Positions 11,366 through 19,046 of a stretch of DNA of 64,000 nt are shown here, piece by piece. Source of the DNA: Bacillus sp. Marseille-Q1617 (GTDB lineage Bacteria > Bacillota > Bacilli > Bacillales > Bacillaceae_B); assembly GCF_903645295.1 (NCBI RefSeq), contig NZ_CAHJXM010000002.1:844001-908000 (forward strand), written 5' to 3'. Numbering within the stretch: the first letter of the stretch is position 1; each line of letters opens with the position of its first letter. Position numbers and translations under genes: made by a program. Below the pieces are notes generated by a model. It did not search any database. It was not told the DNA's origin and saw only the letters and a program-made list of their open reading frames with translations.

Positions 11366-12724
11366 ATGAAAGAAATCATTCATATCTATCATACAAACGA
11401 CCTTCACAGTCATTTTGAGCATTGGTCGAGAATACGGGATTTTCTGCAAAAAAGGAAGGCGTGGCATGGCAATGAGGGGGAAGATGTATTCCTCTTTGAT
11501 ATCGGTGATCACGTAGACCGCTGGCACCCTTATACGGAAGCTACATTGGGCAAGGGAAATGTCGGTTTATTAAATGAAGCGGGTTACGACGCAGTGACGA
11601 TCGGGAATAACGAAGGCATCACCTTGGATTATGGGGATTTAAATACACTGTATCAAAAAGCAGAATTCCAAGTGATTGTTGGTAACCTGTTAAACCGGGA
11701 AAAGAAGATTCCAGATTGGCTCAAGACTCATCATATCTATGAAACAAACTCAGGATTGAAGGTCGCAGTTCTCGGTCTTACCGCCCATTTCTTCCCTTTT
11801 TACAGAGCGCTGGGCTGGAATATCACTCCTCCGCTTGAAGAGCTGAAGAAGCAGGTGGAACAGGTGAAAAGTGAAGCGGATATAGTGGTGCTCTTATCCC
11901 ACTTGGGAATAAGGGATGATGAACTCATTGCAGAGTCCTTCCCGGAAATAGACGTGATCCTGGGTGCGCATACCCATCACATTTTGCATGAAGGAAAAGA
12001 AATAAATGGGGTCATGCTCGGGGCCGCAGGGAAGTTCGGAAATTATGTCGGTCATGTGATGATTGAAGTGGATCCTGCAGCTAAGAACATATTGTCAAAA
12101 AAAGCACAGCTGTATGCACATGACGATCTGCCTCATTCGGATCGTGAAGAAGAAGAGAAGCTGAAGTGGTATAAAGAAGGAGAAAGCATGCTGGGGACAG
12201 AAGTTGCAAATCTGTCCCAGCCATTGACGGCTGAGTGGTTTAAAGAATCACCGCTTCCACAGCTTTTGAGTGATGCTTTGAGAGAGTGGTGCAAGGCGGA
12301 CTGTTCATTCCTGAATGCGGGACTCCTCATAGAAGGGCTGAATGAAGGTCCTGTGACCAAGCAGGACCTCCACCGTATTCTTCCTCACCCGATCAACCCT
12401 TGTCTGATCGAGCTTTCAGGGGCAGAGCTGAAGGAAATCATCAAACAGACGCATAATGAAGAATGGCCGCATTTGCAGCTGAAAGGGCTCGGCTTCAGGG
12501 GGAAAATCATGGGTGAATTTGTGTATACCGACATTGCATTTGAAGAAGATACACAAAGCATGTTTATCAAAGGGGAAGCGATACATCCCCAAAAAACATA
12601 TAAGCTTGCAATCCCTGATATGTTTACATTCGGACACTTCTTCCCGGATCTACAGAGATTGGAGAAAAAATACTTCATGCCGGAGTTTCTGAGGGATGTC
12701 CTAGCCTGGAAATTGGGTCAGTAA
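11366..12724 (+). CDS. yunD: Metallophosphoesterase / 5'-nucleotidase-like YunD
   Basis: A 452-residue two-domain enzyme. The N-terminal calcineurin-like domain shows NDLHSH (D-x-H), GDHVD (GDxxD), GNNEG, SHLG and GAHTHH, which together hold two metal ions. The C-terminal 5'-nucleotidase domain has FLNAGLL and HPINP motifs. There is no signal peptide, unlike secreted UshA-type enzymes, so it is probably cytoplasmic. Likely substrates are nucleotides or related phosphoesters. ATG 11366 has GGGAGAG upstream. Confidence 0.88.
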   Translation: MKEIIHIYHTNDLHSHFEHWSRIRDFLQKRKAWHGNEGEDVFLFDIGDHVDRWHPYTEATLGKGNVGLLNEAGYDAVTIGNNEGITLDYGDLNTLYQKAEFQVIVGNLLNREKKIPDWLKTHHIYETNSGLKVAVLGLTAHFFPFYRALGWNITPPLEELKKQVEQVKSEADIVVLLSHLGIRDDELIAESFPEIDVILGAHTHHILHEGKEINGVMLGAAGKFGNYVGHVMIEVDPAAKNILSKKAQLYAHDDLPHSDREEEEKLKWYKEGESMLGTEVANLSQPLTAEWFKESPLPQLLSDALREWCKADCSFLNAGLLIEGLNEGPVTKQDLHRILPHPINPCLIELSGAELKEIIKQTHNEEWPHLQLKGLGFRGKIMGEFVYTDIAFEEDTQSMFIKGEAIHPQKTYKLAIPDMFTFGHFFPDLQRLEKKYFMPEFLRDVLAWKLGQ

Positions 12725-12781
12725 ATGTTTCACCGTTCTTCGGCTCCTTTCATACATATGAGTTGAGAGGAGTGATGCAGA

Positions 12782-13084
12782 ATGATGAACCTTTCTCCGA
12801 TTACCATTCAAGGACATACCTTTTTAGCTATTTCTGTTGCGTTGCCGAAAACCAACCTGCTCGTTGTGACGAGCGATAAGGGATATATTATGTGCGGGGC
12901 ACTCGATGTTGCTTTACTCAACGAAAAATTAAGTGACAGAGGAATCATTGCCGGCAGAGCCGTGGGAGTCAAAACGATCGACCAGCTACTGGATGCTCCC
13001 TTGGAATCGGTGACGATTGAAGCGGAAAACCGCGGAATAAGTCCGGGTATGATCGGTCGCGATGCATTACTGAAAATGCTGTAA
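12782..13084 (+). CDS. yunC: DUF1805 family protein YunC
   Basis: A 100-residue DUF1805 protein of unknown function. The GYIMCGALDVALLNEKL stretch and the RGIIAGRAVGVKTIDQLL stretch are typical of the family. GAGAGGAGTG precedes two tandem ATGs (12782, 12785). It is the last gene of the yunFEDC group and a hairpin terminator follows. Confidence 0.85.
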   Translation: MMNLSPITIQGHTFLAISVALPKTNLLVVTSDKGYIMCGALDVALLNEKLSDRGIIAGRAVGVKTIDQLLDAPLESVTIEAENRGISPGMIGRDALLKML

Positions 13085-13101
13085 ACCTTGATGGGATGAT
13101 C

Positions 13102-13134
13102 GCTTCTGTGCTGTGTGCATGGAAGCTTTTTTTC
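13102..13134 (+). terminator. Terminator after yunC
   Basis: GCTTCTGTGC / GTGCATGGAAGC stem with a seven-T tail. Confidence 0.75.
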
Positions 13135-13258
13135 TTATAAAAGTAGTGATGCCTTTCTTATTATTCTTCATGATTCAGTTATTATTTTCCGCTGTTATGG
13201 AAGCTCCGTCTTTTCTTATGTAGAATGGTGGTAAATAATTCTTTATGGAGTTGTTCAT

Positions 13259-13324
13259 ATGCATGAGAAACTTGGAATTCAAATGATGCAATTTTTACTA
13301 AACGCTCCCGTGTGGTCGGAGTGA
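13259..13324 (+). CDS. Possible 21-codon leader ORF
   Basis: ATG 13259 has GGAG nine bases upstream and encodes 21 residues (MHEKLGIQMMQFLLNAPVWS...), stopping at TGA 13322-13324, nine bases before the ATG of the next gene in another frame. It could be a translationally coupled leader, or the N-terminus of the next gene split by a frameshift. Confidence 0.35.
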   Translation: MHEKLGIQMMQFLLNAPVWSE

Positions 13325-13332
13325 GCCCTGAA

Positions 13333-13869
13333 ATGATCATACAGCAACATCGTTTACGTGCCGTGATGTTTTATAAAAAATCACTCTTCAATGTCAGTCA
13401 CGACATCAGTGAATTTGTCGTTCTTGGCGACCGGGATGAAATCATTCAGGATGCTCAACTGACGCTTGAGGTTTTAAAGCTCTATGAAATTTTGTATTTT
13501 ACATTTAGAACAAAAATGCTTATTACTGAGACCCTGACAGTAAGTAAATTCTTGGTTGAAGTAAAGGATTATATACATAGCTTGAAGTTTCACCATGCAA
13601 TAATTGAATTATTCGGATACAAGAATGAGAGGTATGGTCTGCCATTTGAAAGAATGGAGCAACTAATCAATACGGGTACCGCAAAAAAGGAATCCGCTAA
13701 CTTGATGAAGGACATCACTGATTTTTATGACACCATTCTGGATAAAAGGACGTTCTCAGAGAAGGAAGGGAAAGAGTTGAAAGAAAAGACTGAAGATATG
13801 CTGAACGTAGACTACATTGCCACAGAGACATTAAAGAAAGCGTGGGTATTAAATAATTCATTTGAATAA
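13333..13869 (+). CDS. Hypothetical protein, unrecognised
   Basis: A 178-residue, mostly helical, charged protein with no motif I recognise. It has no clear membrane segment or signal peptide. The frame is open further upstream (GTG 13312 and 13321), but ATG 13333 is the best start, with a weak GGAG overlapping the end of the preceding small ORF. It stands alone between yunC and a repeat-rich spacer; B. subtilis has no gene here that I know of, so it may be lineage-specific. Function unknown. Confidence 0.55.
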   Translation: MIIQQHRLRAVMFYKKSLFNVSHDISEFVVLGDRDEIIQDAQLTLEVLKLYEILYFTFRTKMLITETLTVSKFLVEVKDYIHSLKFHHAIIELFGYKNERYGLPFERMEQLINTGTAKKESANLMKDITDFYDTILDKRTFSEKEGKELKEKTEDMLNVDYIATETLKKAWVLNNSFE

Positions 13870-13974
13870 TTATTAATGATAAGGATGGGATGGACTGGGA
13901 GTTCCTATGCTTATTTTGTTCCTGAAGAGGCCCGTACAAAAGTAATCTCAGTTTAGACTCATAATACCGATATT

Positions 13975-14045
13975 GATTTCCGTGCAAGACTTCGCTTTAC
14001 GCGGGTAGCCCATGAGCCTCCTCCTCACGCTCGCTCTTTGGATGC
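13975..14045 (-). repeat. Interspersed repeat fragment (Bacillaceae GC-rich type)
   Basis: The reverse complement of this stretch closely matches 16850-16915 (GAGGCTCA...CCCGCG...GCGAAGTCTTGCACGGAAAT). It is part of a dispersed repeat family in this window. The rest of 13870-14662 is AT-rich and holds only a weak candidate ORF on the minus strand. Confidence 0.7.
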
Positions 14046-14104
14046 ACATAATACCTTATCCTTTATAGAGTAACTAAAGATATATATAAGGGGAATTTTT
14101 TCCG

Positions 14105-14398
14105 TTAATCTGCTGAAGCTCGCTTGGATAGGGGGAAATAAGGGGAAAAATTCCTTCTAATCTTGCACAGATCCCCAATTTTAAAGTTTTTCAAGTAAAT
14201 AGAAGTAAAACTTCCCTTTATTTTTACTGTTTTCAGTTCCATTTCTTCATTAAGGGAAATTTCTCCCCTTATGTAATCATCCAATGTTACCGATTCTTTC
14301 ATCTGGCTCGAGGGGTTCCGCTTTTGTTCACTTTGTCGGGTAAGATTAGATGTAAATACATCTGCAATTACTACCACATTTTGCGGTGTAGATTGCAA
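14105..14398 (-). CDS. Possible small hypothetical protein
   Basis: A 97-codon frame beginning at TTG 14398, with TTTGGAG seven bases upstream. The first 60 residues are polar and look protein-like (KESVTLDDYIRGEISLNEEM), while the C-terminal part is basic and low in structure. No family recognised. The surrounding DNA is AT-rich spacer, so this may be chance. Confidence 0.3.
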   Translation of the reverse strand: MQSTPQNVVVIADVFTSNLTRQSEQKRNPSSQMKESVTLDDYIRGEISLNEEMELKTVKIKGSFTSIYLKNFKIGDLCKIRRNFSPYFPLSKRASAD

Positions 14399-14662
14399 TT
14401 TTGTACTCCAAAACAGAACCCGTTATCATTAGCTTGGCTTTTTAGTTTTGTCCCGAGATTTTTTAAATCATCCCTATAAGGCTCACCTCAAAAAACCCCT
14501 CAAACTGCTTAGACATCTTCCACCTTTACTCCCCCTTAATATTCTTTCATGAATATTTACCATGTTTTGCTTAAATACAGCTTGCAACGCCTTTTTTATC
14601 CATTATAATGGAGGTACTAGTAAAATATGTCGAAAAATGAAGGAATTACATAGGAGAATTCT

Positions 14663-15775
14663 ATGAGGCTGATATCAACTAGGGCTTTGAGGCCGGGAAT
14701 GGTTATGGCGACAACTGTATATAATGTAAGGGGTCATGCGCTGATCCAGCAAAATGTTGCGATCACGGAACGGATGATTTACCGTTTGCAGGAGCTTAAT
14801 ATTCAGTATGTCTATATTGAAGATTCCCTGTCTAATGGTATTAAAGTCACCGAGTCTGTACCGAGCAAAGTACGACATGAAGCGGTTGCCGGTATTGAAG
14901 AAGTATTCAGCCGGATCAATGAAGCAAAAATGCCCCAGAATTTACTTGTACTGGCGGACAGCGCGAAACAACTGAAACAGATTATCGACGTTGTCTTAAA
15001 GGAAGTCAAGGGGAATGACGAGCTGCTGACCGTACTTACAGACGTCTTTGCCTATGATTCTTATGTATTTCATCATTCTTTCAATGTAACGTTATATACA
15101 CTCTCGATTGGGATCGAACTGAATCTTTCCCAAAAACAGCTGGAGGAACTAGGGATAGGAGCGATTCTTCATGATGTTGGCAAGATGCTGGTATCTGAAG
15201 ACATTCTTATGAAACCGGGAAAACTTACAGAAGATGAGTTCATGGAAGTCAAGAAACATACCGAGCACGGATTTGATATTCTTAGAAAACTTCAGTCTGT
15301 ATCTCTATTGGTGGCTCACTGTGCCTATCAGCATCATGAAAGATTGGACGGCTCAGGATATCCCCGGGGCCTAAAAGGGGATGATATACATCCTTTCGCT
15401 AAGATCATTGCAGTGGCAGATGTCTTTGATGCGATGACATCCAATCGCGTGTACCGAAAAGCGATGCTTCCACATGAAGCGCTGGAAATCCTTTACGCGG
15501 GATCGGGTTCCTTATTTGACATGAATGTCATAGAAGCGTTCAGGAGATCCGTCGCCATTTATCCGAACGGGATGGTTGTTGAATTGAATGACGGAAAAAA
15601 AGGGATTGTCACCGGTCAGAATAAAGGACTGACGGACAGGCCTGTCATCCGGGTGATAGAAGAAGACGGGGAAGAGCTTTATTCTCCATATGAATTGGAC
15701 TTACAGAGCGAGCTTGATAAAGTCATCATCGGTTTTGATGCCGAATATGAACCGGCAGCCGCTAAAATAAAATAA
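14663..15775 (+). CDS. HD-GYP domain phosphodiesterase-like protein
   Basis: A 370-residue protein with an HD-GYP domain, the class that hydrolyses cyclic di-GMP. Seen: HHSFNV (about 137-142), HD pair ILHDVGK (170-171), KKHTEHGFDIL, and HHERLDGSGYPRGLKG (224-239), with the GYP triad intact. The N-terminus (LRPGMVMATTVYNVRG) is the usual DUF3391-like lead-in. No sensor or membrane segment is visible, so it is probably cytoplasmic. ATG 14663 has TAGGAG upstream. The final domain after residue 310 (VVELNDGKKGIVTGQN) is a small beta region common in Bacillus members. Confidence 0.88.
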   Translation: MRLISTRALRPGMVMATTVYNVRGHALIQQNVAITERMIYRLQELNIQYVYIEDSLSNGIKVTESVPSKVRHEAVAGIEEVFSRINEAKMPQNLLVLADSAKQLKQIIDVVLKEVKGNDELLTVLTDVFAYDSYVFHHSFNVTLYTLSIGIELNLSQKQLEELGIGAILHDVGKMLVSEDILMKPGKLTEDEFMEVKKHTEHGFDILRKLQSVSLLVAHCAYQHHERLDGSGYPRGLKGDDIHPFAKIIAVADVFDAMTSNRVYRKAMLPHEALEILYAGSGSLFDMNVIEAFRRSVAIYPNGMVVELNDGKKGIVTGQNKGLTDRPVIRVIEEDGEELYSPYELDLQSELDKVIIGFDAEYEPAAAKIK

Positions 15776-15789
15776 ATTTTTGCGTTAAA

Positions 15790-15827
15790 CCCTCCTTAAA
15801 GAGCATAAGAATAGCTTGTAAGGGGGG
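15790..15827 (+). terminator. Terminator hairpin overlapping the yunB ribosome site
   Basis: CCCTCCTTA pairs with TAAGGGGGG (one mismatch), then ATTTTTTT. The right arm is also the only Shine-Dalgarno for the TTG start of yunB at 15834, so the same bases end the HD-GYP transcript and would hide the yunB site in any read-through RNA. Confidence 0.7.
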
Positions 15828-15833
15828 ATTTTT

Positions 15834-16598
15834 TTGTCAAAGTTTAAAACACACAAACCCCGAAGAGGAGGACCGCTGCCTTTTCGCCACGTGATGATCA
15901 TCACCATCGTTTTCTTTATCTTTTCCACAGGGGCGGGTCTCTGGATCGTAAACCTGGGCTTGAAGCCAACCCTGCTTGCTTATGCAGAAACGCAAACGAG
16001 CAGAATCGGTACGATGGTCATCAATAAAGCGATCAACAAAAAGGTGGCAGGATCCATTGAGTTAGAGGAAATAACGGAAGAAGTCAAAAATGCAGAAGGG
16101 GAGGTGGTCTCTCTCAGTTTCAATACACAGAACATCAACCGCGTTCAGGGAGAAATCACTAATTTAGTCCAACTATATTTAAAGGAAGCTGAAAAAGGGA
16201 ATATCGAAAATCTGGAATACATCACGGACATAGAAATCGACGAGGAAGGCACAAAAGCGGATGAAGGAATCGTGTATTCTGTTCCTCTTGGTCAAGCTAC
16301 GAATAACGCCTTACTCGGGAACTTGGGACCTAAAGTCCCGATCAGGTTCCATTCAATTGGGGACGTGCGTTCGGACATTAAACATACAGTAGAAGAGTTC
16401 GGGATAAACAATGCCCTGGTCAAAGTCTATGTGACCCTGACCGTCAATGTCCAGATCATCATCCCGTTTGCAACCAAAACAGAAACCATCAAACAGGATG
16501 TACTCATCGCCATGGATACCGTCCACCTTGATGTACCTCAGTTCTTCAACAACAGCGGCGACGGTACATCACCATCGATTGAAATCCCGACGAATTGA
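15834..16598 (+). CDS. yunB: Sporulation protein YunB
   Basis: A 254-residue sporulation protein. It has a basic N-terminus, one membrane segment (about residues 20-42), then an extracytoplasmic domain with AYAETQTSRIGTMVINKAI, VQGEITNLVQLYLK, VPLGQATNNALLGNLGPKVPIR and VNVQIIIPFATKTE, all typical of YunB. In B. subtilis it is expressed in the mother cell and needed for efficient sporulation. The start is TTG 15834 with AAGGGGGGA upstream; no ATG fits. Its ribosome site lies in the terminator stem of the gene before it. Confidence 0.9.
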   Translation: MSKFKTHKPRRGGPLPFRHVMIITIVFFIFSTGAGLWIVNLGLKPTLLAYAETQTSRIGTMVINKAINKKVAGSIELEEITEEVKNAEGEVVSLSFNTQNINRVQGEITNLVQLYLKEAEKGNIENLEYITDIEIDEEGTKADEGIVYSVPLGQATNNALLGNLGPKVPIRFHSIGDVRSDIKHTVEEFGINNALVKVYVTLTVNVQIIIPFATKTETIKQDVLIAMDTVHLDVPQFFNNSGDGTSPSIEIPTN

Positions 16599-16654
16599 TT
16601 CAGGTGTTATGATATCACCATCTACTCTTTTGTATAGATACTATTATAGCTGGC

Positions 16655-16920
16655 TCCAGCAGTTGGTTGGAGTGCAAGACGAAGACTCCTGCGGGAGAAG
16701 TGGCCAATGTGAGACCTGTCCAGCTCCAGGGCTTAGAGGCACATGTCATAAGTCAACTCGTCCAAGAAGGCAAAGAACGCCTTCGTGGCCGATTCGCCTT
16801 ATGCCACACGCCTCTGAACAAAGCCCTTCCGCTTTTCTTCCCGCAGGCGAAGCCGAGGAGGCTCACAGGTCACCCGCGAAAAGCGAAGTCTTGCACGGAA
16901 ATCAACTGCGGTAATCAAGA
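16655..16920. repeat. Large interspersed repeat copy
   Basis: About 260 bp containing GTCCAGCTCCAGGGC..., the palindrome AAGGCAAAGAACGCCTT, GCCTCTGAACAAAGCCCTTC, and CCCGCGAAAAGCGAAGTCTT. The order and motifs recur at 56640-56825 and in shorter pieces at 13975, 32880 and 3885. Open frames across it are not genes. Confidence 0.8.
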
Positions 16921-16958
16921 ATGGAAAAACATGTACTCGCACTTTCCCAATAAAAAAG

Positions 16959-16987
16959 TTGTCAAAAAAGTGATAGTTTGATATATT
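16959..16987 (+). promoter_or_regulatory. SigA-type promoter of the lysine riboswitch transcript
   Basis: TTGTCA, a 17-bp spacer, then TATATT, placed about 40 bases ahead of the riboswitch. Confidence 0.6.
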
Positions 16988-17028
16988 AAGAAAGGAAATT
17001 TTAATATCATAACCACATCATCAATCCG

Positions 17029-17202
17029 ATGGGGTAGAGGTGCAGGGTTCAAGAGTAAGCTGTTTGAGGATGACAACTGAGACAACAGATGAAAGGGAAC
17101 CTTTGCCGAAGCAGATATGTTTGTCAGAAGCATATGTGCTGGGGTTATCTTGAAGAAGGGTAACACTGTCATTATAGGGGATACTCTATGATGGGGAGCT
17201 AC
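17029..17202 (+). ncRNA. Lysine riboswitch (L box)
   Basis: All the conserved blocks of the lysine riboswitch are present in order: AGAGGTGC, AAGAGTAAGC, TTGAGGATGAC, GAAAGGG, TTTGCCGAAGCA, GTGCTGGGGTTA, CACTGTCATTATAG and GGGGAGCTA. It is followed by an intrinsic terminator and then a transporter gene, the classic arrangement for lysine-repressed transcription attenuation. Exact ends are approximate. Confidence 0.95.
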
Positions 17203-17232
17203 AGATCGTGATGGAGCACTTACATTACTCAT

Positions 17233-17273
17233 TAAAGGTAATGATAGGATCCTCTATCATTACCTTTTTTTAT
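17233..17273 (+). terminator. Riboswitch-controlled terminator
   Basis: AAAGGTAATGATAG / CTATCATTACCTTT with a T7 tail, between the L box and the transporter gene. It is expected to form when lysine is bound. Confidence 0.9.
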
Positions 17274-17324
17274 TCCTCTGTCATGCAATGAGGTTCCCCC
17301 CCTATCAAATAGGAGGAGGACATT

Positions 17325-18887
17325 ATGGAAAACACAATTTACTCAATCATCCCGCCCCTTTTAGCCATCCTGATGGTTATCTTGACGAGGCGCGTACTGC
17401 TCTCGCTGGGTGTAGGGATCATCGCTTCAGCACTTCTAATCACAGATTTCTCAATTACAGGCACTTTCAGTAAGATATGGGAAGCCGTCAAGGGCATTTT
17501 CGTTGCCGACGGTGGATTGAATACCTGGAATGTGTACATCATTTTATTCTTATTGATTCTTGGCGTCATCACCGCTTTCGTAAACATTTCCGGCGGAAGC
17601 CGCGCATTCGGTGAATGGGCGATGAAACGGGTGAAGACAAGAAGAGGCGCGCAATTATTGGCGGCTGTTTTAGGTATCATTATTTTTATTGATGACTATT
17701 TCAATGCGCTTGCGGTCGGACAGGTTGCAAGACCGATCACGGACCGTCACAAAATTTCCCGTGCGAAACTAGCTTATATCATCGATTCGACATCGGCACC
17801 GGTCTGTGTGGTATCACCGGTATCAAGCTGGGGAGCATATATCATTGGAATCATCGGCTCTATTCTTGCCACACACAGCATCACTGAATACACAGCATTT
17901 TCTGCATTCATCCAGATGATTCCTATGAATCTGTATGTTTGGGCAGCGTTATTACTAGTGTTGATCGTTGCTTATAGAGGCTTTGATTTTGGAAAGATGA
18001 AGGAACATGAAGAAAGAGCGGTGACGACAGGCAACCTTTATGACCCGGATAAAGAGATCCCGGGTGAGCTTAAGAACGATCTGCCTGTAAGCTCTAAAGG
18101 GTCGGTAGGCGATCTCGCATGGCCGATCATCGCCCTGGTTGTCGGAACAGTCGGTATGATGCTTTGGACTGGATATAAGGCAGTTGGTTCGTTCGATATC
18201 TTACCTGTATTTGAAAATACAGATGTCACTAAGTCATTATTATATGGAAGCTTATTCGCATTAGCGATTGCACTCATTCTTTTCTTCCGTCAAGTCAGCT
18301 TGAAGGGAGTGGGGGGAAGTGCAGCCGGAACAGCGGTTGTTGAAGGAATCAAATCCATGCTTCCAGCTGTATACATCCTCATTTTTGCATGGGCGATCGT
18401 CACTCTTATCGATGAGCTTCAAACTGGAACATATTTAGCCGGATTAGTGGAAAAATCGAACATGCCGGTCGAGGTTCTGCCTGTACTGCTATTCTTGGTG
18501 GCCGGAGTCATGGCTTTCTCTACAGGGACTTCATGGGGATCGTTCGGGATCCTGCTTCCGATAGCAGGTGAAATTGCCGCAGCAACTGATGTAAGTGTAT
18601 TACTTCCTGCGATGGCCGCTGTTTTAGCAGGTGCGGTTCTTGGAGACCACTGTTCACCAATCTCTGATACAACCATCCTGTCTTCAACCGGGGCAGGAAG
18701 CAATCACATTGATCACGTTCTCACGCAGATTCCTTACGCACTCATCGGTGCATTGGCAGCTTCCATCGGTTACCTCGTATTAGGGTTCACCGGAAGCACC
18801 CTGCTTGGATTAGTCGTAGTCATCGTGCTGGTTGCAGGAATCGGATTCTTAAAAGGAAAGAATTCAGATACAGCAGTTTCACAATAA
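17325..18887 (+). CDS. lysW: NhaC-superfamily transporter, probable lysine importer LysW
   Basis: A 520-residue membrane protein with about 11-12 hydrophobic segments and NhaC-superfamily motifs (IIDSTSAPVCVVSPVSSWGAYI; GTSWGSFGILLPI; GDHCSPISDTTILSSTGAGSNH). Members are usually annotated as Na+/H+ antiporters. A lysine riboswitch directly upstream points instead to lysine transport, and L-box-controlled NhaC members in Gram-positives have been named LysW. Substrate is inferred from regulation only. TAGGAGGAGG precedes ATG 17325. Confidence 0.85.
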   Translation: MENTIYSIIPPLLAILMVILTRRVLLSLGVGIIASALLITDFSITGTFSKIWEAVKGIFVADGGLNTWNVYIILFLLILGVITAFVNISGGSRAFGEWAMKRVKTRRGAQLLAAVLGIIIFIDDYFNALAVGQVARPITDRHKISRAKLAYIIDSTSAPVCVVSPVSSWGAYIIGIIGSILATHSITEYTAFSAFIQMIPMNLYVWAALLLVLIVAYRGFDFGKMKEHEERAVTTGNLYDPDKEIPGELKNDLPVSSKGSVGDLAWPIIALVVGTVGMMLWTGYKAVGSFDILPVFENTDVTKSLLYGSLFALAIALILFFRQVSLKGVGGSAAGTAVVEGIKSMLPAVYILIFAWAIVTLIDELQTGTYLAGLVEKSNMPVEVLPVLLFLVAGVMAFSTGTSWGSFGILLPIAGEIAAATDVSVLLPAMAAVLAGAVLGDHCSPISDTTILSSTGAGSNHIDHVLTQIPYALIGALAASIGYLVLGFTGSTLLGLVVVIVLVAGIGFLKGKNSDTAVSQ

Positions 18888-18898
18888 GGATATTCGTA

Positions 18899-18934
18899 AA
18901 ACCAGAGGCATATTTGCTTCTGGTTTTTTATATT
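18899..18934 (+). terminator. Terminator after lysW
   Basis: AAAACCAGAGGCA / TGCTTCTGGTTTT stem with a T-rich tail. Confidence 0.85.
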
Positions 18935-19046
18935 TTGGGCCCGGGATCAATCGGGCATTCGCGGCAGTTATGAAAAATGAGCCGTTCGCCCGCAATTCTA
19001 TCAGATGTTCCTCTCTCATATGAATAGGAGGAAAGGGGGAATCGAT

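Noticed and set aside
16447..16981. Open frames through the 16.6-16.9 kb repeat
   Set aside because: They run through a dispersed non-coding repeat that has copies elsewhere in other frames.
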